Shown: positions 55,037 through 63,202 of the stretch, one piece after another
Layout of the letters: the number at the start of each line of letters is the position of its first letter
Numbering within the stretch: position 1 is the first letter of the stretch
Assembly: GCF_038502225.1 (NCBI RefSeq)
Contig: NC_091293.1
Coordinates: forward strand, 12,422,562-12,486,561
DNA length: 64,000 nt
DNA from: Cherax quadricarinatus
Lineage: Eukaryota > Arthropoda > Malacostraca > Decapoda > Parastacidae
Reading direction: 5' to 3'
The notes under the pieces: generated by a model
The model's database searches: none
Seen by the model: only the letters and a program-made list of their open reading frames with translations
What the model was told of the DNA's origin: nothing
Made by a program: the position numbers and the translations under genes

Positions 55037-55519
55037 TCATGCCCCTCTGAAAATTCTATCCAAACAGACTCTGTATGTTGCTTCAGACTTAATACCCGTT
55101 TTTATGCAACAGTTCGAGCGATCTCGGACATACAATGCCACCCCACCCCCCTTCCCGATACTTCTATCTACTTGGAACAATTTAAAACCCTGAATGTGAC
55201 ATTCTGCAGGCATGTCCCGACTTTTTGAATTAAACCACGTCTCAGTAATGGCAAATACATCTATATTACCTGCACTAGCAACTAGTCTCAACTCGTCCAT
55301 CTTATTCCTAGCACTGCGACTATTTGTGTAATAAATATTTAATGACCCTCCTCTCTCTTTACCCTTCCTGCTCCTTTCTGTTATTCCACTAAACCTATTA
55401 CTGTCCTTGTCAATTAGTGCCACTGGCTTTCCAATATCCACCTCATTTTGCCTATTACTAGTTCTCCTAGTACTCATGTTACTACCCTGCGACTTCACAG
55501 TTTTCCCGCCAAAACCCAT
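55037..55519 (-). pseudogene. CR1 ORF2 N-terminus (endonuclease start)
   Basis: 160 residues with a basic leader, then LNIYYTNSRSARNK, FAITETWFNS (catalytic Glu) and GGGVALYVRD. The frame is lost at about 55075, near a homopolymer-rich stretch, before the I-Y-R-P-P-N motif that opens the next frame. The ORF begins 14 bp downstream of the ORF1 stop. Confidence 0.88.
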
Positions 55520-55533
55520 ACCACTAACTATTC

Positions 55534-56499
55534 CTAGTTTAAAGACCTAACAGCTCCCTCCACTGCGTTGGCCAGTGCTCCCACCCCACACCTAGATAAG
55601 TGAACCCCATCCCTGGCATACATGTCATTTCTGCCATAGAAGAGGTCCCAGTTGTCAATGAATGTTACCGCATTTTCCTTACAGTATTTGTCCAGCCAGC
55701 AATTGACACCAATTGCTCTGGACAACCATTCATTTCCAACTCCTCTCCTTGGCAAAATGCCACATATTACAGGTTTCCCACCCTTCCTCCTAATTATCGC
55801 TATTGCTGTCCTATACCTGCCAATCAGGTCCTCACTCCTACGTCTGCCAACATCGTTGCCTCCAGCACTGAGACAGATAATAGGATTGCTCCCATTACCT
55901 CTCATGATGTCATCCAGACGGCTAACAATATCCTTCATCCCAGCCCCAGGAAAACACACTCTCTGCCTCCTACTCCTATCCTTCAAGCAGAATGCCCTAT
56001 CCATGTACCTAATCTGGCTATCCCCAACAACAACAATGTTTTTACCTTCCTTGGCGTCGTCCGTCGTGATGCTCCGAGTAGTCGACTCACATTCGCCAGG
56101 TAGCATTACACCACTTGTAGAATTCGTCAAGATGTTCTCGATGGTCTTCGTTGGGGTTTCTAGGGATGTCTTACTCACGTCTGCCAATGCTTCTTTGGTG
56201 CTCGTTGTGGCATTCCCAGTAGAACACTCACATTCGTCAGGTAGCACCGAGAATGAGTTGGAAGTTTCCAAGGTAGTCTTCTGGGTTCTCGTTGTTTCTG
56301 CCTCTCCAACCGTTTTCTTGATCTTCAGCTTGGTTCCATGTTGCCCGGCCACTGACCAAGCTCCCCTCTTAACCTGGGGACTCACAACAGAAGGATTACT
56401 ACGAATCCTCTTGTTCTCCTCCGTTAATCGCCGTATCTCCATCTTAGCAACTCTGAGCTCTTCTCTCAGCTGCTGGTAAAGTTGCTCAAGATAGGGCAT
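55534..56499 (-). CDS. CR1 ORF1 with coiled coil and SGNH esterase domain
   Basis: An intact 321-residue frame. Residues 1-30 form a coiled coil (LEQLYQQLREELRVAKMEIR), followed by a basic Ser/Thr-rich linker. Residues about 150-320 form an SGNH hydrolase: the GDS block IVVVGDSQIRYMD with the nucleophile Ser, a Gly block (CFPGAGMKDI), the Asn block ICLSAGGNDV and the C-terminal DGVHLSRCG with the Asp/His pair. Esterase ORF1 proteins are known in the CR1/L2 group, where they are thought to help RNP formation or membrane association. All four blocks look complete, so this copy may still fold. Start chosen at 56499 because it is the first Met before the coiled coil. Confidence 0.88.
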   Translation of the reverse strand: MPYLEQLYQQLREELRVAKMEIRRLTEENKRIRSNPSVVSPQVKRGAWSVAGQHGTKLKIKKTVGEAETTRTQKTTLETSNSFSVLPDECECSTGNATTSTKEALADVSKTSLETPTKTIENILTNSTSGVMLPGECESTTRSITTDDAKEGKNIVVVGDSQIRYMDRAFCLKDRSRRQRVCFPGAGMKDIVSRLDDIMRGNGSNPIICLSAGGNDVGRRRSEDLIGRYRTAIAIIRRKGGKPVICGILPRRGVGNEWLSRAIGVNCWLDKYCKENAVTFIDNWDLFYGRNDMYARDGVHLSRCGVGALANAVEGAVRSLN

Positions 56500-56540
56500 C
56501 CTGGTACAGATTCACAGAGAGCACACAAACAGGTCTTCAC

Positions 56541-56635
56541 AGAGCTAAGTACACGTCACCACTGTGCCGAGAGTCCAGTTCCTCCAGGGTGAATGAGCGA
56601 TCTGTCTCCATGACTCTCTTCAAGGTGGTATACAT
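56541..56635 (-). pseudogene. I-group ORF1 N-terminus, separated by CR1
   Basis: An ATG at 56635 opens MYTTLKRVMETDRS and runs to D-V-Y-L-A, where the CR1 begins at 56540. On the far side of the CR1 (52433) the same frame resumes as L-K-I-T-K-G. The upstream 100 bp to 56735 is the element's 5' untranslated region. The short N-terminal segment has no named domain. Confidence 0.75.
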
Positions 56636-56735
56636 TTCCTTGTTGAGAGGAGTCAATATTGGTTCTCCCCTCAAGTTGAACCATATCTTGAACTTCAGGT
56701 TGTGTCGTGATTCCTGGTATGAAACAACCCCATAG

Positions 56736-56802
56736 TGGGGTGGAAGGAACGCAAGTATTTATAGTCCGGTTCAGAATGCTGAGGTCAGGTGGAGAATGCT
56801 GC
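56736..56802 (-). repeat. R2 PLE terminal repeat, right part
   Basis: Resumes after the I-group insertion with TGGGGTGGAAGG and ends in 'ggagaatgctgcatctgatg', matching 59373-59452. With 47285-47430 it makes one R2 unit. Confidence 0.8.
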
Positions 56803-57211
56803 ATCTGATGATGTACCGAGTGGGGTTATAGAGTCTAAAAACTTGGGTAGCTTGGAAAGGAGATTGGATAAGTTTGTGAGCAGATTTTCTACAGTGTTCT
56901 TATGTGGGATAGCGATGAAGAAGTTTCTTGGCAAGTGGTTCAGCTATGTTATAGAAGCCACTATTCTGGTTGAAGTTGTCGGATATAGAAATAAGTGATG
57001 ATTCCAGGATTCTTCGGTATTGAGTGTTGTCTTCTGTGGCGATAAGTCTTGAGTTTCTGTAGTTTATCAAGTGGTTGTGTGAATTACGGTGTTGTACGCA
57101 GGCATTCCTTGTGTCGTCAGACCTGCTTGCGTATTGGTGTTCTTATCCAATCTCCTTTCCAAGCTACCCAAGTTTTTAGACTCTATAACCCCACTCGGTA
57201 CATCATCAGAT
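56803..57211. repeat. 70-bp perfect inverted repeat around a PLE endonuclease end
   Basis: 56803-56872 and 57142-57211 are reverse complements over about 70 bp (both contain GGGTAGCTTGGAAAGGAG in one sense or the other). The loop of about 270 bp holds a PLE gene fragment on the minus strand. Fold-back copies at PLE junctions would produce this arrangement. Confidence 0.85.
56900..57139 (-). pseudogene. C-terminal end of a PLE GIY-YIG endonuclease
   Basis: The minus-strand frame contains HRNSHNHLINYRNSRLIA, then R-R-I-L-E-S-S-L-I, then NSGFYNIAEPLAKKLLHRYP and stop (TAA at 56902-56900). It has the H...E-x-x-L-I...N-x-G order of the GIY-YIG domain end in Penelope-like elements and parallels 26353-26531. 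The same-sense R2 terminal repeat with its hammerhead-like motif lies downstream, so this is a PLE 3' end. The N-terminal part is missing. Confidence 0.65.
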
Positions 57212-57234
57212 TGTGCAAGAAATGTATGGTATAA

Positions 57235-57342
57235 ACCTTGGTAATAAATACCGACAAGTTGGTTTAGAAAGACACGTAAGCAAACACTATAACATATTTA
57301 TTAGAAAACGTTTCGGTCCTGGGACCTTGATCACTTCTGTTA
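57235..57342 (-). repeat. R4 terminal repeat, minus orientation
   Basis: The reverse complement of 26715-26820, from CCTTGGTAATAAATACCGAC to the start of the R4 hairpin. It is joined at 57343 to the R3 array, with CTTCTGTTAGATGAAC at the junction. Confidence 0.85.
57309..57334 (-). ncRNA. R4 hammerhead-like motif
   Basis: Same G3-C8 core (GTGATCA), GGTCC/GGACC helix II and GAAACGTTTTC as at 26719. The helix I 5' strand is shortened by the junction. Confidence 0.55.
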
Positions 57343-57424
57343 GATGAACATCAAAATGGTATACAATACCGACACGTTGTTAGGTAAGACACATATGCAA
57401 CAGTTAGACAACTTTATTCCGAAA

Positions 57425-57453
57425 CGTTTCGCCTACACAGTAGGCTTCTTCAG
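57425..57453 (-). ncRNA. R3 hammerhead-like ribozyme motif, unit 1
   Basis: The core is canonical CTGAAGA (C3-G8), then an extra A, helix II GCCTAC-TGT-GTAGGC and GAAACGTTTC. Upstream TTCGA pairs with TCGGA (four Watson-Crick and one wobble) after a predicted GUU cleavage triplet. GAAACGTTTC is itself a 10-bp palindrome, favouring a dimeric stem III. Confidence 0.65.
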
Positions 57454-57862
57454 TCGAATACAGAAAGTAGGCAGGAACAGTAGAGATGTGAAGACGATGT
57501 AATCAGTCCATCACCCTTAAAGTCGTAGAATTTGAGGTTGTCAGTCCCTCGGCCTGGAGAAGTTCAGTTCCATAGTCAGGAACTATCTGAAGATCAAGCG
57601 ACAGTGCGGAGACTTAAATACTGTCGGAAGGAGAGGTGCAGGGTAGTAGTAGTAGTAGTAGTAGTAGTAGTGAGAGGCCACTGAGAGGTCATGTCCCTCT
57701 CAGATCCAACCCTTCTCACTTGAAAAGCTTGTCCAAGGTGTTTTCTGTACCAAGATGCCACGTGTTGCAGTGTCTGACAAGATGAACATCAAAATGGTAT
57801 ACAATACCGACAGGTTGTTAGGTAAGACACATATGCAACAGTTAGACAACTTTATTCCGAAA

Positions 57863-57891
57863 CGTTTCGCCTACACAGTAGGCTTCTTCAG
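57863..57891 (-). ncRNA. R3 hammerhead-like motif, unit 2
   Basis: Identical to unit 1. Confidence 0.65.
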
Positions 57892-58300
57892 TCGAATACA
57901 GAAAGTAGGCAGGAACAGTAGAGATGTGAAGACGATGTAATCAGTCCATCACCCTTAAAGTCGTAGAATTTGAGGTTGTCAGTCCCTCGGCCTGGAGAAG
58001 TTCAGTTCCATAGTCAGGAACTATCTGAAGATCAAGCGACAGTGCGGAGACTTAAATACTGTCGGAAGGAGAGGTGCAGGGTAGTAGTAGTAGTAGTAGT
58101 AGTAGTAGTGAGAGGCCACTGAGAGGTCATGTCCCTCTCAGATCCAACCCTTCTCACTTGAAAAGCTTGTCCAAGGTGTTTTCTGTACCAAGATGCCACG
58201 TGTTGCAGTGTCTGACAAGATGAACATCAAAATGGTATACAATACCGACAGGTTGTTAGGTAAGACACATATGCAACAGTTAGACAACTTTATTCCGAAA

Positions 58301-58329
58301 CGTTTCGCCTACACAGTAGGCTTCTTCAG
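58301..58329 (-). ncRNA. R3 hammerhead-like motif, unit 3
   Basis: Identical to unit 1. Confidence 0.65.
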
Positions 58330-58738
58330 TCGAATACAGAAAGTAGGCAGGAACAGTAGAGATGTGAAGACGATGTAATCAGTCCATCACCCTTAAAGTC
58401 GTAGAATTTGTGGTTGTCAGTCCCTCGGCCTGGAGAAGTTCAGTTCCATAGTCAGGAACTATCTGAAGATCAAGCGACAGTGCGGAGACTTAAATACTGT
58501 CGGAAGGAGAGGTGCAGGGTAGTAGTAGTAGTAGTAGTAGTAGTAGTGAGAGGCCACTGAGAGGTCATGTCCCTCTCAGATCCAACCCTTCTCACTTGAA
58601 AAGCTTGTCCAAGGTGTTTTCTGTACCAAGATGCCACGTGTTGCAGTGTCTGACAAGATGAACATCAAAATGGTATACAATACCGACAGGTTGTTAGGTA
58701 AGACACATATGCAACAGTTAGACAACTTTATTCCGAAA

Positions 58739-58767
58739 CGTTTCGCCTACACAGTAGGCTTCTTCAG
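58739..58767 (-). ncRNA. R3 hammerhead-like motif, unit 4
   Basis: Identical to unit 1. Confidence 0.65.
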
Positions 58768-58984
58768 TCGAATACAGAAAGTAGGCAGGAACAGTAGAGA
58801 TGTGAAGACGATGTAATCAGTCCATCACCCTTAAAGTCGTAGAATTTGAGGTTGTCAGTCCCTCGGCCTGGAGAAGTTCAGTTCCATAGTCAGGAACTAT
58901 CTGAAGATCAAGCGACAGTGCGGAGACTTAAATACTGTCGGAAGGAGAGGTGCAGGGTAGTAGTAGTAGTAGTAGTAGTAGTAG

Positions 58985-59090
58985 TTCCTGCCTACTTTCT
59001 GTATTCGACTGAAGAAGCCTACTGTGTAGGCGAAACGTTTCGGAATAAAGTTGTCTAACTGTTGCATATGTGTCTTACCTAACAACTTCT
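58985..59090 (+). repeat. R3 partial unit, inverted relative to the array
   Basis: The array ends in its (GTA)n tract and is followed by TTCCTGCCTACTTTCTG, the same repeat in the opposite sense, to about 59090. It then joins an R4 copy at CTTCTGTTAGAAGTG. Confidence 0.9.
59009..59037 (+). ncRNA. R3 hammerhead-like motif, plus strand
   Basis: Same sequence as the array motifs, in the opposite orientation. Confidence 0.65.
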
Positions 59091-59173
59091 GTTAGAAGTG
59101 ATCAAGGTCCCAGGACCGAAACGTTTTCTAATAAATATGTTATAGTGTTTGCTTACGTGTCTTTCTAAACCAA
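59091..59173 (+). repeat. R4 terminal repeat, plus orientation
   Basis: From TTAGAAGTGATCAAGG to TTTCTAAACCAAG, truncated before its GTCGGTAT end. Joined at 59173 to an R1 repeat. Confidence 0.8.
59098..59123 (+). ncRNA. R4 hammerhead-like motif
   Basis: Same as 26719-26744, with the full helix I (TGTTAGAA upstream and TTCTAATA downstream). Confidence 0.6.
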
Positions 59174-59244
59174 GAAAGGTATAAAATACCGACAATATGA
59201 AAGTTAAGACACATGTGCAACATCTGGATATCTTTATTGTAAGA

Positions 59245-59271
59245 CATTTCGCCATCCAGTGGCTTTATCAA
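59245..59271 (-). ncRNA. R1 hammerhead-like motif, damaged
   Basis: Core and helix II as in R1, but the GAAACG is GAAATG, which breaks the ACGT stem III. Confidence 0.45.
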
Positions 59272-59332
59272 TACAGATTCTAGGACGGAAATATAAACAC
59301 AAATGCAGTATAATGTGATCCTTTATTGACAA

Positions 59333-59361
59333 CGTTTCACCCACACAGTGGGCTTTTTCAA
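59333..59361 (-). ncRNA. R2 hammerhead-like motif
   Basis: As at 47378, with GTGAAACG in place of GCGAAACG at the base of helix II, so one pair is lost. Confidence 0.5.
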
Positions 59362-59458
59362 GTCACACACGGATCTACCTGGGGTTGGAAGGTACGAGGG
59401 TATTTATAGGCATGTTCAGAATGTTGAGGTCAGGTGGAGAATGCTGCATCTGATGATC

Positions 59459-60208
59459 AGACTTGCTAGGAAACTACAAACACTCTGCGATAATAGTAAT
59501 TGGAAAAGTTTAGGAAGACCTGAAATTATTCAAAATCTTTCATCTCGTCCACTGTCAACCACAGAAACTGAAGCCCTCAGCTTAGGCCTCAAATTCGCAA
59601 CAGGAATTACGAAACCAAAACAAGACCTCAATTTCATCGCCAAAAACTACAGACACAATGACTCCGACTTCCAAAAAGGCTATCTTCAAGGCATCATCTC
59701 AGCAGCCATCTCAACACGCAGCCCCCCAGTCATACCTCGACGTTACATCAATGCACTCAAAGGTTTAGCAGAAGACACGACCATCAGGGTCACCACCGCT
59801 GATAAAGGAGGTGGTGTTGTTATCATGAACACTGACGATTACAGGAACAAAATGCTCAATCTACTTAATGACCCAGATACCTACAAACCTCTCACAACTA
59901 ACCAAGTGGACAACCTTACTAAAACTTTTCTTCAAAGGACTCGCCGCATTTTGAGGGGCTCAGAACAAGGGAAGAAACTTCTGCACACCATACCCAGCAA
60001 CCCCAGACCTGCCAGAATGTACGGCCTGCCAAAGACTCACAAGCCTGGTATCCCACTGAGGCCCATATCCTCGGGAATAGGCAGTGCTCCCCACCAGCTC
60101 TCAGGAATTCTCGCAAAACACCTCTCTAAACTCTTGGGCACTATCAGTCCAGCACATCTCAAACACTCGGGTGAACTTCTCAACCGCATTCGCAACATCA
60201 ACATCAGG
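59459..60208 (+). pseudogene. Penelope-like element reverse transcriptase, N-terminal half
   Basis: About 250 residues with PLE hallmarks: NLSSRPLSTTETEALSLGLK (N-terminal conserved region), TTADKGGGVVIMNTDDYRNKM and ARMYGLPKTHKP followed by PLRPISSGIGSAPHQLSGILAK. The catalytic YADD half and the GIY-YIG endonuclease are missing. The frame is cut at about 60208 by an R3 repeat (sequence ATGAACATTAAAATGG). There are no stops in the preserved part. The element is flanked on both sides by minus-sense terminal repeats. Confidence 0.85.
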
Positions 60209-60395
60209 ATGAACATTAAAATGGTATAAAATACCGACAGGTTGTTAGGTAAGACACATATGCAACAGTTAGGTATCTTTATTATGAAACGTTTCGCCTA
60301 CACAGTAGGCTTCTTCAGTCAAGTACAGAAAGGTTGATAGAAGCAGAAGATACTTGAAGACGATGTAATCAGTCCATCACCCTTAAAGTTTTGAG
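60209..60395 (-). repeat. R3 terminal repeat
   Basis: From GGTATAAAATACCGAC to the hairpin and beyond, a diverged R3 copy ('tatctttattatgaaacg'). It breaks at about 60420, joining CR1. Confidence 0.85.
60290..60318 (-). ncRNA. R3 hammerhead-like motif
   Basis: CTGAAGA, A, GCCTAC/GTAGGC, GAAACGTTTC. Downstream bases differ from the array copies (ATAATAAAG), so helix I is shorter. Confidence 0.55.
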
Positions 60396-60419
60396 GTGGT
60401 CAGTCCCTCAGTCTGGAGA

Positions 60420-61290
60420 AGAGCATTGTTCCATAGTATGAAACAGGACAATAACCATGCCACATATAAACTAAATAATGTAGATCTTAATATTACGGAT
60501 TGCGAAAAAGATTTAGGAGTTCTGGTTAGCAGTAATCTGAAACCAAGACTACAGTGCATAAGTGTTCGCAATAAAGCTAATAGAATCCTTGGCTTCATAT
60601 CAAGAAGCATAAATAATAGGAGTCCTCAGGTTGTTCTTCAACTCTATACATCCTTGGTTAGGCCTCATTTAGATTATGCTGCACAGTTTTGGTCACCGTA
60701 TTACAGAATGGATATAAATTCTCTGGAAAATGTACAAAGGAGGATGACAAAGATGATCCCATGTATCAGAAACCTTCCCTATGAGGATAGACTAAGGGCC
60801 CTGAAACTGCACTCTCTAGAAAGACGTAGAATTAGGGGGGATATGATTGAGGTGTATAAATGGAAGATAGGAATAAATAAAGGGGATGTAAATAGTGTGC
60901 TGAAAATATCTAGCCTAGACAGGACTCGCAGCAATGGTTTTAAGTTGGAAAAAATTCAGATTCAGGAAGGATATAGGAAAGTACTGGTTTGGAAATAGAG
61001 TTGTGGATGAGTGGAACAAACTCCCGAGTACAGTTATAGAGGCCAGAACGTTGTGTAGCTTTAAAAATAGGTTGGATAAATACATGAGTAGATGTGGGTG
61101 GGTGTGAGTTAGACCTGATAGCTTGTGCTAACAGGTCGGTTGCCGTGTTCCTCCCTTAAGTCAATGTGACCTGACCTGACTAGGTTGGGTGCATTGGCTT
61201 AAGCCGGTAGGAGACTTGGACCTGCCTCGCATGGGCCAGTAGGCCTTCTGCAGTGTTCCTTCGTTCTTATGTTCTTATGTTCTTAAGTGA
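60420..61290 (+). mobile_element. 5'-truncated CR1 element
   Basis: A plus-strand CR1 3' end, with frame 60396-60998 encoding YKLNNVDLNITDCEKDLGVL, RPHLDYAAQFWSPYYRM and RRRIRGDMIEVYKW. A frameshift at about 60945 (A-run) shifts the last part. It ends with 'ggacctgcctcgcatgggcc' and GTTCTTATGTTCTTATGTTC at 61264-61285. It is closest to the relic at 22397-24345. Confidence 0.88.
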
Positions 61291-61575
61291 CAGAATGGAG
61301 CTTTTTATAGCGCCAAGAGGTGAGACGTAGGCCACTAGGAGAGGTAAGAACTCAGATGTTGAAAGGTCAGGTCCCTCTCAAATCCAGCCGCTCTCACTAG
61401 TGGAAGTTGTCGAAGTTGATTGCAGGTCTGTACCAAGATACCCTTGTGTTGCAGTGTCTGACAGATTGAACATTAAAATGGTATAAAATACCGACAGGTT
61501 GTTAGGTAAGACACATATGCAACAGTTAGGTATCTTTATTATGAAACGTTTCGCCTACACAGTAGGCTTCTTCAG
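61291..61575 (-). repeat. R3 unit body and terminal repeat
   Basis: Contains 'gaaaggtcaggtccctctcaaatcc' related to the R3 unit body, then GGTATAAAATACCGAC and the hairpin at 61547-61575, where it joins an R1 array. Confidence 0.85.
61547..61575 (-). ncRNA. R3 hammerhead-like motif
   Basis: Same core and helix II as at 60290. Confidence 0.55.
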
Positions 61576-61629
61576 TCAAGTACAAGTTAAGACACATGTG
61601 CAACATCTGGATATCTTTATTGTAGTAGA

Positions 61630-61656
61630 CGTTTCGCCATCCAGTGGCTTTATCAA
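61630..61656 (-). ncRNA. R1 hammerhead-like motif
   Basis: TTGATAA, A, GCCA/TGGC, GAAACGTC, followed by TACTAC; helix I is limited to TAC with GTA. Confidence 0.55.
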
Positions 61657-62050
61657 TACAGATTCTAGGACATAATAGGAAGACAGTAGAACTATATACA
61701 AAAGATGAGGTAATCAGTCCCTCGGCCTTGGAGTTAGTGTTCACAGCATCGTGGTGGAGGAGAGTCTGGAGCAAAGGCAAGAAGACTGGCGCTTTTTATA
61801 GGCGTCAGTGAATGGGACGGGCAGCAGACGAGGTCAGTCACTGGTAGGCGGGATTCCCCAGTGGAAGTAGGTCCTTCCCAAAGAGATGGGTTAGTTGCAG
61901 CAGCCGTGAAGAAGGTCTTGTAGATGTCCTCTGAACCAAGATTCCATGATGTTGCAGTGTCTGACAAGTTGTGCAAAGAAAGGTATAAAATACCGACAAT
62001 ATGAAAGTTAAGACACATGTGCAACATCTGGATATCTTTATTGTAGTAGA

Positions 62051-62077
62051 CGTTTCGCCATCCAGTGGCTTTATCAA
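62051..62077 (-). ncRNA. R1 hammerhead-like motif
   Basis: Identical to 61630. Confidence 0.55.
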
Positions 62078-62471
62078 TACAGATTCTAGGACATAATAGG
62101 AAGACAGTAGAACTATATACAAAAGATGAGGTAATCAGTCCCTCGGCCTTGGAGTTAGTGTTCACAGCATCGTGGTGGAGGAGAGTCTGGAGCAAAGGCA
62201 AGAAGACTGGCGCTTTTTATAGGCGTCAGTGAATGGGACGGGCAGCAGACGAGGTCAGTCACTGGTAGGCGGGATTCCCCAGTGGAAGTAGGTCCTTCCC
62301 AAAGAGATGGGTTAGTTGCAGCAGCCGTGAAGAAGGTCTTGTAGATGTCCTCTGAACCAAGATTCCATGATGTTGCAGTGTCTGACAAGTTGTGCAAAGA
62401 AAGGTATAAAATACCGACAATATGAAAGTTAAGACACATGTGCAACATCTGGATATCTTTATTGTAGTAGA

Positions 62472-62498
62472 CGTTTCGCCATCCAGTGGCTTTATCAA
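62472..62498 (-). ncRNA. R1 hammerhead-like motif
   Basis: Identical to 61630. Confidence 0.55.
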
Positions 62499-62754
62499 TA
62501 CAGATTCTAGGACATAATAGGAAGACAGTAGAACTATATACAAAAGATGAGGTAATCAGTCCCTCGGCCTTGGAGTTAGTGTTCACAGCATCGTGGTGGA
62601 GGAGAGTCTGGAGCGGGCAGCAGACGAGGTCAGTCACTGGTAGGCGGGATTCCCCAGTGGAAGTAGGTCCTTCCCAAAGAGATGGGTTAGTTGCAGCAGC
62701 CGTGAAGAAGGTCTTGTAGATGTCCTCTGAACCTATTATGTCCTAGAATCTGTA

Positions 62755-62781
62755 TTGATAAAGCCACTGGATGGCGAAACG
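62755..62781 (+). ncRNA. R1 hammerhead-like motif
   Basis: As at 61630, plus strand. Confidence 0.55.
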
Positions 62782-63175
62782 TCTACTACAATAAAGATAT
62801 CCAGATGTTGCACATGTGTCTTAACTTTCATATTGTCGGTATTTTATACCTTTCTTTGCACAACTTGTCAGACACTGCAACATCATGGAATCTTGGTTCA
62901 GAGGACATCTACAAGACCTTCTTCACGGCTGCTGCAACTAACCCATCTCTTTGGGAAGGACCTACTTCCACTGGGGAATCCCGCCTACCAGTGACTGACC
63001 TCGTCTGCTGCCCGTCCCATTCACTGACGCCTATAAAAAGCGCCAGTCTTCTTGCCTTTGCTCCAGACTCTCCTCCACCACGATGCTGTGAACACTAACT
63101 CCAAGGCCGAGGGACTGATTACCTCATCTTTTGTATATAGTTCTACTGTCTTCCTATTGTGTCCTAGAATCTGTA

Positions 63176-63202
63176 TTGATAAAGCCACTGGATGGCGAAA
63201 CG
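63176..63202 (+). ncRNA. R1 hammerhead-like motif
   Basis: As at 61630, plus strand. Confidence 0.55.

Larger units (their letters stand above)
52434..56540 (-). mobile_element. Near full-length CR1 retrotransposon
   Basis: A minus-strand, 4.1-kb element nested in the I-group ORF1. The 3' end carries the tail TTATGTTCTTATGTTCTTA, preceded by 'ggacctgcctagtatgggcc'. The 5' end is 41 bp before the ORF1 start. Target duplication is absent or at most 2 bp (CT), as is usual for CR1. It encodes an ORF1 with an SGNH esterase domain and an ORF2 with endonuclease and RT, broken only by one frameshift and one TGA. It is the least damaged of at least six CR1 copies in the window. Confidence 0.92.
47431..56735 (-). 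mobile_element. I-group non-LTR retrotransposon with RNase H, interrupted by CR1
   Basis: A minus-strand element inserted in an R2 repeat with a 6-bp duplication TGGGGT (47425-47430 and 56736-56741). The 3' end is a (TACA)n-type tail (plus strand GTATGTATGTATGTATA). It encodes ORF1 with three zinc knuckles and ORF2 with endonuclease, RT and RNase H. The CR1 at 52434-56540 lies in its ORF1. Without that insertion the element is about 5.2 kb and appears full length, with a single frameshift in ORF2. Confidence 0.85.
57343..58984 (-). repeat. R3 tandem array, 438-bp units
   Basis: Three complete units and a partial fourth with an exact 438-bp period (starts at 57343, 57781, 58219 and 58657), almost identical to each other. 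Each unit contains GGTATACAATACCGAC, the R3 hammerhead-like motif (minus strand), a 61-codon chance frame and a (GTA)n tract of about 9 repeats. Homogeneity suggests recent amplification. At 58985 the orientation flips. Confidence 0.95.
59171..59458 (-). repeat. R1 partial repeat joined to an R2 repeat
   Basis: R1 (59171-59283) reads on the minus strand and stops in 'gattctagga'. R2 (59284-59458) also reads on the minus strand and ends 'gctgcatctgatgatcag', directly abutting PLE coding sequence on the plus strand. Confidence 0.85.
61576..62733 (-). repeat. R1 tandem array, minus orientation, 421-bp units
   Basis: Three units, the third internally deleted (near 62613), with a 421-bp period and near identity. 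Each includes the hammerhead-like motif at 61630, 62051 and 62472. The array meets its mirror image at 62733/62734. Confidence 0.95.

Noticed and set aside
55652..56479. Plus-strand frame opposite CR1 ORF1
   Set aside because: Shadow of the esterase ORF1 on the minus strand, whose catalytic blocks are clear.
57755..58816. Three identical 61-residue frames in the R3 array
   Set aside because: They are copies of one chance frame across the terminal repeat and its ribozyme-like hairpin. No homology to a protein.
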